Assembly (NCBI GenBank): GCA_964036665.1
Contig: OZ038526.1
Span: 30,628,001 to 30,692,000, forward strand
Direction of reading: 5' to 3'
DNA: 64,000 bases
Source of the DNA: Gordius sp. MW1
Taxonomy: Eukaryota; Nematomorpha; Gordioida; Gordea; Gordiidae
The translations under genes were made by a program, and so were the position numbers. Below are positions 35,130 through 47,100 of this stretch, piece after piece. Each line of letters begins with the position of its first letter. The stretch's first letter is position 1. Under the pieces are notes generated by a model. The model saw only the letters and a program-made list of their open reading frames with translations. It did no database searches and had not been told where the DNA came from.

Positions 35130-38100
35130 ATGAAAACAACTAACAATAATACCCAAAGTCAAATTAAGCCCAAAATTGAATTGGAAACTGGCTTAAAAAG
35201 TTCACCTCACACTTTAAATTTTTGTGGCATGAATGTGGTCAAACCCAAAATTAAAAGAATTTTACCCTGCTTGAGATGGGCCACTCGCTATTCTTTCCTT
35301 GATTTTCAGTACGATTTAATTGCAGGATTTACAGTTGGCATGACTGTTATTCCCCAAAGTTTAGCCTATGCTACTATAGCTGGACTTCCTTTACAAGTTA
35401 GACAACATTTAACAATTTGCCTTTTTACATATTCAATTCTTAAAATTAAACTTAAAGTTACTTTAAATAAGTTTTATCATTTCGCTTTTATTTATTCAAA
35501 TTTATCTAGCAAGGATCCTTTAAAAATTAGGCAAATTTAAATAAACAGGTTTTATTAGGGGAGGCATAAGTTATAGTTGCCCTCCCCCCTGCCCTAGGTT
35601 TAATCAGTATTTAATCAAAACTAGGATCAAATATTGGAACAAAAGAATTTTTTCTAATCATTTGGCTACGTCCTGGTTAGAGTATCTTTATATTATTTTA
35701 TTAAATGTAAAGTTTAAAGAAAACTATCCATACTAAAGACACAATAATAATACATATCAAAAACAAGTTACATTTTTTTTGGACCATATCACAGCATAAG
35801 AGATCAAAATTTTAAATTTTCTTGTAAATTTAACGTGGCTTGTTGGCTTTTCCATATTTATCTCTTCAAAACTCCCATACAAGATGACGTTGATTTATCA
35901 TTTATAAAAATTTTAATAAATAACCACACACCAACATTTTTCACCTGGAAAGGAAGAAAAAAATATTATGAAAACACATTTTCAAACAGTTTTTTACCCT
36001 TTGATCTAAAAATAATATATATATTTTTCTCATACAATTCTATAATTTTCTGCATTATATAGTACGGACTATATTCCTCGTTTTTGGGATGCTTTATCTA
36101 CGCCCTCCTAGGCACTTCCAAGGATATAAATTACGGGCCAACCGCGGTTATGTCTTTGTTAGTGTTTCAGTATTCTCGCCAGGGCCAACCCATCTATGCC
36201 ATTCTACTGACTTTTGTATCGGGTTTGATCCAACTTTTAATGGGACTACTACGCCTAGGTGATTTTACAAAGCTGTTTTTTACGATGAAATATTTAATTT
36301 TTAAGCCATTGCATCAAATTTTAAAACTTTCGAATAGCCAAAAATTTTAAGTCTGAAACCTGTTCGGCCCAAATATTTTTTAATGGCTACTTAATCCCCC
36401 CCCCCCTTTGCTTTTCTTTTGCCGGCTTGGGCTACCCAATAAACCTTATTTAATATATATCGCCCGACCCGGCCCGCTAAAATTTTTCTAAAGAACATAC
36501 TAAACCGCTCAATCTTTAAATGTTAATACTTTATTTTAGCGGAATCGGGGTCAAAATAGCAGAATTATGAAAAAATAGCAGAAAAAGTCGGGGGGATGGA
36601 AAATGCGAAGCGCATAGACATTTTAGAATTATACGACAAAACAGCATATATTTAATTGTTATTTTCATGTCTTATTTTAAAGAATTTGTCTCATTTTTGA
36701 GCAAGAAGAGAATAAGTATACAAAATAAAAATTTTAATGCATATTTGGTTAGAATTTAAAAAATCTTCAAGAAGTGGGCAGGTACTGACCCTTGGTCAAT
36801 ATTCTTACATCAAAGCTAATATGGGTAAAAATCATCAGACCCAATATTTATCAATTTATTGATTATCTCAAAAAGATACAAAAAGAAACTAACTCAAATA
36901 TCTATAAAATAAACCAAGGAAAAACAATAAACCCAAAATCTAAGAAAGAAATCAACAAAGAATCTTGTATCAATAATTTAAAAGAACATTATACTAACAG
37001 TGAAATAGGCCCATCTCAATTTCTAAAAACAATATTATGTTATCTAAAATATAAAGAAAGAGATGCAATGTTAAATATTATTACCACTTGATTATTTGTC
37101 TGTTATAATTTAGTAAATATTAATAAAATTGGTCTGTTATAATCTAGTAAATATTTATAAAAAAAACTTAAATGAGTGTAAAGGCAAAACATTTTAAAGG
37201 GTCAAAGTAGCAGGATTAAAAAGTAGCAGAATAATATGACTTTTAGATAATCAATATAACCCTAACCCTGACCTAAAACACTAACCCTAACCTAAAACAC
37301 TAACCCCGACCTAAAACACTAACCCTCCTCACCAATCTAAGATGGAAGTATTAGTATTCAACATCTATAATATAAACTATGAATGAAAGATAGGTTAAAA
37401 CTTAAATTCTATTTCCTTTATTTCCAAAATTGTAAAAATAATATCATATCCATGGAAGTATTAGTATTCAACATCTATAATATAAATTATGAATAAAAGA
37501 TAGGTTAAAACTTAAACACTATTTCCTTTAATTCCAAAATTATAAATATAATATCATATCCATGGAAGTATTAGTATTCAACATCTTTAATATAAATTAT
37601 GAATAGAATTTTAGGTTAAAACTTTTAATTCTATTTCCTTTATTTCCAAAATTGTAAATATAATATGATATCCATGGAAGTATTAGTATACAACATCTAT
37701 AATATAAATTATGAATAAAAGATAGGTTAAAACTTACATTTTAATTGATCATATCAATAAACAGATGTTCAATCTTGACCAGTTCTGACCAGTCTTGATC
37801 AGTTCTGACCAATTCTGCCGTTTTTTTTCTGCGGTTTTGACCCGGTCCCATTTTAGCGTTGTAAAAACGGCTGGATTTAGCTTGATCGACCTTTAGTTTT
37901 TGTCGACTTAACGTAACCTGACCAAAGGTTGTTTTGTCTGCTTTTCTTAGTCGCCTTCTAGACTTAGGGCTTGTCTTAATATCTGATTTTGCTGCGCTGC
38001 AAAAATCGTTTTACGGGTTATAACATAACCGTGTCTTAACTTCAAATTCACAGCAGATTTACATTTCAGACGCATACATAACAGCGATTAATCTCAAGGG

Positions 38101-41100
38101 TTGAAATAAACAAAAAAACGTTTTTACCTATCAAAAAACAAAATATTAATAATTACAACCGAGTTTGACACATGAAATTGAATCGGATATTTGATAAAAA
38201 TAAATTGGCGCCATTTGAATCTGAATCCGATATTAAGACAAGCCCTTATTAGTCGAAATAGGAAAACAGACCGTAGTCAAACATTAGTCTGGTCTGTTTA
38301 TCCATCTCTAGGCTAAGTTGAAATTTAAAAAACAAAGTCGACCTTTCATCTTAGTTGAACCAATCGACCAAACAAAACCCACCCGTTTTTACGACACTAA
38401 TAATATTATCGGATTTATTAAGTGAGAAGGGATTTAGGGTTTAGTTTTTTTTATTTTCCCAATAAATAAATTCCTATAATTTTTGTATATAACTCATTAT
38501 ACCGAACAGATCTTTATTATTTTTTGAATTGTCCTGACAAAATATTTAATAATAATTATTAAATTTAAGCGTTGTTTAAAAGGATCAAAGTGTTTTTTGG
38601 TAGATTTAAATTGAAAACTGCTCTAATATAACGTAACTTGCCTTAAGTTTGTGGATTTTAGAATTTTATACATAGCTTTATAATAAAAATTAATTATTTT
38701 TTCTTAACGAGAAGGTTTTAATTATCCTAGCTTAATTTGCTATAATTCTCTTAATTTATTTTTGTTTAAAAACATATTTACAGGTTTCTTGATAAGTTTC
38801 ATATCCTACCCGGTTTTGCATGGATTCACCAACGCCGCTGCCATTATAATTGGCATCGGGCAAATAAAAGTAAGTTTTGTTCGACCCATTTACCTAGATT
38901 ATATATACATTACTTGTTTGCCATCATTTTGACCTTGAGTTTTTTTCTGTAATGGCTACATCTTTTAATCAGTTCAGAATTAGCTGTTCGTTTATTAATG
39001 ATTTAAAAATTAATTGGGCATTTGTTATTTTGAGTTCAATCATATGAAAAATTGACTCTTTAGAGCTGTTTAAAAAATGGAAATTTTTGAGACGTTCGTA
39101 GTTTTTATAAATTAAGTTACCTTTTATACCTTAAATTATCAAAACTTAGCATCATCTGTTTAAATCCTTATTATGTGATAAACTAAGATAAAAAATATTG
39201 ACCCCCTAACTGCAAATATTTATATTCGAACATTATAATATTCTTAGGTTGTTCATTATTAAATTAAAACACTTTATAACTTTTAAAAATGAAAATTTAT
39301 AACTTCTATATTTTTCCCAGAATATTCTAGGAATCAAAGTTGGGAAAGAAGGTTTTCTTATAGAGGCTTACAACACTTTTAAATACATCGGTCAAACTAA
39401 GTAAGAATTGATAAAATACATTAATAAATTTGTCGCGATTTTTAAATACCTTTCTTGTCGTTTTAGCGTTTGGGATTGTGTTATGGGCATCACTTGTTTA
39501 GCTATCTTACTTGGCATGAAGGTAATTTAATCTTGTTTAGAAAAACCTTTTCTTTTGCATGAGAAATAAAAAACATGCACGAATTTCCTGATTTTTCTAT
39601 TAGAAATTATTAGAAAATTTGTAAATATTTTTATTAATTTAAACTAATAGATAAAAAATTTTTTTGTTAATGACAACTTATTTTCAATTTGTTGCATATT
39701 TTATATCGTTACTTTTAGAAATTAAACCGTAGCCCTTGGGTGAAATGCAACGATCAAACATCTATGGGAATGCGAATATTAAAAAAATTTGTTTGGATTT
39801 TATTAACTGGTAAATCATCTGTGTGAATAGGGTCAGAATCGATACTTTATTTTTACTTAAGTTGGTTAAGACACTGAAAGCAATTTATAGTGGCGTAATT
39901 TATAAATTTAATGTTGAAACAGGTTTATTTTTTTTATGTATAATATCAAGATAATTCTGCAAATACATAAGGAATTTAACGATTGTTTATTAAAAATTTG
40001 CAGCCATTCCTGTGTGGAATAGTTTATGAGCCATTTTTTGGGATGTGGGCAATAGGTAATTTTGTGTTATTATATCTAAAAAATTTGTTAAATTGTAATA
40101 CCTTAGGTTAGAAGATATTTCACCAAACGATTTTTATAAAGCGGTCATGTGATTTTTATTTCGACCATCTCGCTAAAATTATTTATTAATTTTCTCCCAA
40201 TAAGACTTTCAATAACTTTAATATATAAATCCATAAATGGAAATGATAAGGTAAGGTGATTTTGTCATAATTTTAAATAAAGAGAATTTAAAATGGCAAA
40301 AACTGCACATTTAAAAAAGATGTTTTGTTGTACTATTATGCGTGTATTCGCTTTTAAGTAAACATTTTATTAATTTTAGAGCCTGGGTTCAAAATATAAT
40401 TAATCTCTCTCTAGTGCACTTTGGCTTGGCTATGTATCCTTACATTGGCATTAAATTAAACTAAAAAAGATTTAAGAAAATTAAATAATTTAAAATTAAA
40501 CTGAGTTTAATGGTCCACTTAGGTAGGAATGCTTTAGTGATAATAGCTACAGCGGTTATAGCATATGTCCTGACATCGCGGAACGTAACCCACAGAATAA
40601 CCCTGACCCCCGTGATCCCGCCCGGATTACCGCCCCTCAGGGTTCCTCAATTTTATCAGTCATCCAATTCATCTAACTCTACCTCAGAATTTCCAAACAC
40701 CCCCGGGCAAATGTTTAAAGTTTGTATTTTATTAGCACATATTCATATATTCTTAAATTTATTACACTTTTTAAATTTGAAATTTTTTATAATTAATATC
40801 TTTTAATTGTTTTTATTACAATTATAAGTTTGGAACTCGGGTATTTTTATGTAGGTTATATTTAGTATTTCTATCTAAATAAGCAATATTTAGTGGATAT
40901 TTGCTTATACCTGAAGTTATAAGGGCAGGGTCGTATTCTAAAAGTTATCACTTTCTATCGTCTTGAAAAAACTCGTAACCAGCACAAAAAATTGCCTTTC
41001 AAAAACTTGACCATTTATTTTGTTGTAGGAGCTAAAAAATTTCATTATTATTGTAATTTATGGAGCTTTTAAGAAGTACTCTTTTATTTGTCATGCAAAA

Positions 41101-44100
41101 AAAGTAACAATTAATTGTGAAAAGAAGCAAAATTTTGTTTTCTAGAGCCTGTCTGAGTTTTGCAAAAAATTAGCGGGCACTTGCTCAATTTAACTAAGGC
41201 AAATTTTAATTTTTATTTTAAAACTGCTGGTTAGGGTATATATAATGTTTCCTCTGATAAATAGTTGGGCCCTAAGATGGCCCGAACTTTGAATAGCTTA
41301 ATTTCAATATTCTAAACTGATTAATATTTTCAAATTTTTAAAGAGCGTTATTTAAATTACATGCATTAACTCTCTTATTAATTGCGGTATTTAATCAAGT
41401 GGTTATAACTTTGATTGAATAATTAAATTGACTCTCAATATTCCATGACTAATGGCATGGATTCCTCTAAGTATTTGAGGAAGAGATTAAAATGTATCAA
41501 TAAAGAAAAAATTAAAAGGCTCTGTATCTTAATTGTTGTTGGTCAGGTAAGGTCCGTTTAAGCAGTTTTTAGGGTAGCTCTATGTCTATTATCTTGTTTT
41601 AAATAGAATAAATCACTTTTAATCGAAAGACAAATGCAGTACTATCTATGCTAAAGTGACATAATTTTTTTTTTTTTAAATCTTTATTAGGTAAAATCTA
41701 TATATATGAAAAATATAAAACACGATCAATGAATAAATAAAAAGCGTGACTACTCTTCGTCGAGGGCCAGAGGCCAGGTGTCGGAAAAGCCTTATAATTG
41801 TATTTAGCTATTATAATTCCTATTTTTTGGCGCAAAAGAAAACTTGCTCAGTATTTTCCTTTGGGAGATCTCTTTCCTATCAATTTGAAGAAGGCTAATG
41901 CCTGTTTGCCAAGGCAGTGTTAAACTAGCTTTTGAATTTGTTATCGTGGCGTTAAATTTTCGTTTTTTTCACCGTTTTAACACAAATAATAATAAAAAAA
42001 AGAGTTTAAAATATATAGCTAGTTTATATATATATTTTCAACACTTTTTATAAATGAATAAAATGCTAGCTTGTCTTTTAATACGATGTAAGTAAATATT
42101 ATTTATTTAAATGATTTGGTGGTATGATTGCTGGCTAGTATTTAGTGGGGTAACGAATTTATTTTTTTTATCAAGTTTTATTTGCAAATTGCTATAACGA
42201 GCTATGTAATTTTTTAACTTTCATATAAAAAGTAACCATTTTTCATTTATCGGATTATAAGCATTATCTTACATTATAACTTTTGTTGACTTAACTATAA
42301 ATATATACAAAAAAAATCAATAAATCATAGCTAAGGCATATTTATGCTTTAAATAAACATTTTTGGTTTTTTTTAAAATTGCCAGCACGTTTTTTTAACA
42401 CAATCATCAAAGCGTAATTGCGTCTCGTCGCTCTTTTAGTAAAAGGTCGTGGCAAATGTCAACGTGCTTATAGCAGTAGCTTTCTTTGACCGCGAGCTAT
42501 TTTTCCTTGGGTGGGGAAGACATTTTATATGCATCGTTAGATAAAAGAATTTCACTTTTCTCTCTTTCTTACCTTAAATCTAATTCCTAAAGTCATTAAT
42601 AGCATTAAAAAATGAAAGCATGTCATTTAGTGTTTTTATAATATTTGTAATTATAAGTATAATAACAATTAAAGTTGGAGACTTTTTGTCATAATTTTAC
42701 TTTATAATCGAACCATCGAAAAATCTGAGTTGATCTTCATTGAAGCAATTAAGTTTAAAATATTAAATGATCAAGCTAAGAGTTTTTGCCAATTTCATTT
42801 AACTGCGCCCGTGTAATAGATGAAATACCGCACTTTAATCGAGATTGCTTTTTTAAGGTCAATTAAATTGTTAAACTATTTTTGATTTGCTAATAAAATT
42901 AGTAATGTAGCAAAGAATTCTAATTAAATATCAATTTATAATAAAAAGTTTAAAGTTTTAACTTTCATGGGGGAAAGTTTAATAAATAAAAGCTATTTTT
43001 AACATGACGGCTCCTACTTCTTCTTAATTAAGGCTAAAAATTGGAAATTAATTTCATTCGTTTAATCCAAGGAATAAGGTTGGGATATTTGGAAATAACA
43101 TAACAATATGATGATTTCTAAACATTTTTAATGATGGGTTATAAAAATTTTCTTGGCGATGCCTGTAGGAGTTTGGCTCTTTCATATGTCGCTTAATCTG
43201 AAAATAACGGGTTTTAATGACGTTTAACAAGATTTAAAATGTAGAAAAACAAGCTTTTTGATCACCGTGATTTGTCATCAATATTTGATGTTTTTTTTGC
43301 TTAGGAAATGAGTGTCGGGTTCATTACAATCTCCTTGATCGGTATACTGGAAGCCCTAGCCATAGCGAAATCTTTCGGTAAATACTCTAACTTAAGAAAT
43401 TATTTATTGACAATTCTTTGTAAATATATATGCTCTTATTCCTATTTTTTGTAAAATTTCAAACGCTATTGTTACTCTTCTCGCTTATTAATTGCCATGG
43501 TTTTATCTATTAACGTCTTTGACCATGGGCGTAGCCAGCTTTGGAATTAGGGGGGGGGAGCAATAATGATTTAGTGAGGGGCAAAATGAACATTTTTGAA
43601 ATTGTAGCCATACTTTTGATAAATTTCAACAAATTTTTCAATTTAGAGGGGGGCAGCCGCCCTTTTTGCCCTCCCCCTGTCTACGCCCATATCTTTGACG
43701 TAGTGGTGCAAAACGGCTGGGTTTTGGGTGGTCGACTCTTGGGGTTTTAATGGACTAAACATAAACATCGACCAAAAAATCTTTGGTCTGTTAATGGTCA
43801 GTCGACTAATATCAAAGGTCGCCCAAACTAAACCCAGCCAGCCCTCTTTATACTTTCACTTCGCCCACTTCTTTTTTTTTGTGTGCGATTTCATCTCCAC
43901 TCTCTATTTCCTGAATATGGGTTTTTGCAGCGCGAAATTTGAAATTTCATACCACTTGTTAACACAGTTATAACTTTAATTAAACATTCATTCATTCAAT
44001 GTATAAATGTATTTTATCGTAGCTCGAAAACATAAGTACACCATAGACGCGACGCAAGAATTTATAGCCATAGGTAAGTACGATTGAACAGAGAATCAAT

Positions 44101-47100
44101 TTCGAGATCAAGATTTCTTTCAAGGGGGTGTTGGTTTTAAAGATTTCAAAATTATTTGACAAATAATTTTTCTATTTTAAGCAAAAAATCCATATGAAAA
44201 TAGTAAAATTTAATGTAATTACGATGCATGGCTCTATCTATTAATTCAATTAATTTAAACAACGTGTGTTTTTATAATGATCTTGAAATAAAAATTTGTT
44301 TTCTCCCCAAAAAAGCGTGAGAATTGGAATATTTTGATGTAGTGTTGTAAAAATGGATGGGATTTGTTAGGTCGAGCTTTGCTTTCTTTTACTAAAATTA
44401 ACGGTCCTGGTCTGTTTTGTAAATTTTGACTAAGCCTAGAGGTCGATTAAGAAAAACAGACCCAAAAATCTTTGGTTTGTTTATGTTTAGTCGACTAAAC
44501 CGGTCGACCAAACAAAACCCAGCCGTTTTTACAACACTGTTTTGATGCAACAATTTTGCCATTCCCAAAGTTTTTCCATAAACCCACTAATTAAATTTGT
44601 CAAAGAAACTTGGATCAAGATCACTTTTGGGTTAACTTGACATTAATAAACATAACTTTTATGTTTGTAGGTGTGGCCAATTTTTTAAGTTCTTTCGTCG
44701 GATCCTACCCCGTGACTGCCAGTTTTTCCAGGTATAAAAATAGAGATCCTAATGTTTTTATATTTCTTCATTTTGTTAATCATATTTTGTAAATAAATTG
44801 CCAACGTTTCTACAATAATCTACACTTATTTAAACGCCATTTTTCTACGACATTGCATAATATTGACGTTTTGAGAAAAGTATAATTTCTTCTTTTTTAT
44901 TGCAGTTTGGGTAGTATAATTTATGAGGCAAATATCTCATAATTTCGAAAATTGCTTTTACCTTAAGCAGAATAGTGTTTATTTTTAAATAGGACACCTT
45001 TGTTATTTATTAACTTTCACATTTTTATTTTGCAATTTGATTAAATTTTTAGGACAGCCATCAACTCACAAACGGGAGTTAGAACGCCTTTCGGTGGTGT
45101 TTATACCGGTATTAGAACTAATATATTATTTAAAATTGAATTAACTCATTAATTATGATAACAGTTTTATTTTCTTGATTTTAAATTGACTAACATGGGT
45201 TTTATAAAGTCGTAGCCGGAATTTAGATAGGGAGGGACGGGGCCAAAAATTTAATATTAATTTTAAAACTGGCGATAATAAATTTTAAAAATTTAGACCT
45301 CGGAATTTACGAGGCCTAGAATGACTAACTACTGAAACAATTGAGATTTTGAATGAATTTGGCGAGGATATCTTACAAATTTACTTTTGAAGTTTTATGC
45401 CAAATTATTTCGTATTTGAGGCCCATAATATTCTGAAACAATCTTAATTAGCGCCAGGACTGAGCATAATAAAATTTAGTTTTTTACGGGTTTGAGTTCT
45501 CGCAATATTTTAGTAGCTGCTAACTTAAGGCTTCCGATAGCTCAAATTAAAAACCGCATATTCTTAAAATGTTTATATTGAATTGACATCGTTAGAGTCC
45601 TTTAGGGGCCGTCCAAGGCCCGACCCAAATTCTCAAGTCCGGTGATAATTATTAAAATAATCAGGCTGAGATCTTATTTAACGCCAGTTTGCCTTGAGTC
45701 CAACAATGTGAAAATACTTATCTTAAAATCCAAATCTATCAAAGATAAAACTGTTTTGTATAGCGTAATAGCTTATCATGCCTAAGCCCCCTCAGTTTTA
45801 TAGTTTATAAAAACAATTTGGATTATTATATAATCATAATATGATTGCAGTATGTGTAGCAAAATGAATTCAAGTTATTTATTTATCATACTTCGGATAA
45901 CATGACTTAATAAGCGATTATTGTAGATAAGCAAAAAAAATATTAATTTAAATGGCTTAAAATTGAGGCTCGGGCGAGCTTGGTTATATGTAAAGCAGTT
46001 TTGCAGGGTTCTGGACATTGCTTATGAAATTTCAATATATAAATACATCCAAAAATCTTAAAAATTTATATGGGCTTTTTAGTTAATTTATTTATTTTTC
46101 TTGTTTTAGGTATAATGGTGCTATTTGCCCTGAGTTTTTTGACATCCTATTTCCGTTACATTCCGAAAGCTTCTCTCGCAGCCATGATAATTTCTGCGGT
46201 ACTTAACCTGATAGAACCTAAAGTCTTTTACACAATTTGGCAAACTAGAAGTAATCATGACTAGATCATTATAAATAATATTTAAAATTAACTTAAGCTT
46301 AATTTATGTCAACAAAAATTAAGTTTTTTAAGTTGTTGATTGATTATATGTATGTTAAGCATTCATTTATATGACAAGGCAAGGCATACATAGTAGTGTT
46401 GTAAAAACGGCTGAGTTTTGTTTGGTCGACATTTGGTTTTAGTCAAAATGCTTTGGTCTATCTACGTTTAGTCGACTAAAACAAGGGGTCGACCAATCAA
46501 AACCCAGCCGTTTTTACAACACTGATACATAGTATATTCACAAATGAATACTCTTAAAATAAAGGTGTAAATCTTTAGTTTCAATTTTTGTTATATTAAT
46601 TTAGGGCGTGACTTTGTGGTTGCCATGGCGACGCTCATTTCCTGCTTTTTCGTCAGCATAGAATTTGGCATTATCTTGGGTATCGTCCTATCTCTAGCCT
46701 TCCTCGTTTTCCCCGTTTCCAGACCTCACCTTTATATAACGGTTAGTAAAACTGTTTTTTTTTATTTTTACGAAGTTGGTTTACATGGGCGTAGCCAAGG
46801 GAGAGCAGGGAGGGGCGGCTGCCCCCCTCTAAATCCAAATCAAAATTTTAAAAATTGGCCATTTCGCCCCTACCTAAATCATTATTGCCCCCCCCCCTCT
46901 AATTCCAATGCTGGCTACGCCCATGTTGGTTTAGCTATTATAGCAATCTATTAGGTATTGTGATTTAATTATTAATTGTTATGCAATTTATGGGCTCGCT
47001 TAGTCGTGTCTGTCTTGTCTTGTCATGTCCAATTCGTAGCTTTTGCATAATTGCCGTGGAAATTTATAAGGGTTTTTATTGGCTGTGGACTTACGCTTCT

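Larger units (their letters stand above)
36541..37849 (+). mobile_element. Decayed MULE element in SLC26 intron 2
   Basis: It is flanked by an exact ATTTTAGC duplication (36533-36540 and 37850-37857). The ends are related inverted repeats: GGAATCGGGGTCAAAATAGC on the left and, reversed, GGGACCGGGTCAAAACCGC on the right. Inside are a MULE transposase relic, a second internal copy of the end motif (GGGTCAAAGTAGCAGG at 37199), telomere-like CCCTAACC words and a 110-bp tandem repeat. The 8-bp duplication suits Mutator-like elements, which usually make 8-11 bp. Confidence 0.7.

Noticed and set aside
40003-40056. AG-bounded open segment (from CCATTCCTGTGTGG to GCAATAG|GTAAT) between SLC26 exons 6 and 7
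   Set aside because: It does not fit the phase of exon 6 without a stop, and exon 6 joins exon 7 directly to give the conserved TGRNALV sequence.
44905-44935. TTGCAG acceptor-like site in SLC26 intron 10
   Set aside because: The sequence after it does not encode family residues. Exon 11 at 45053 continues the protein in the right phase.
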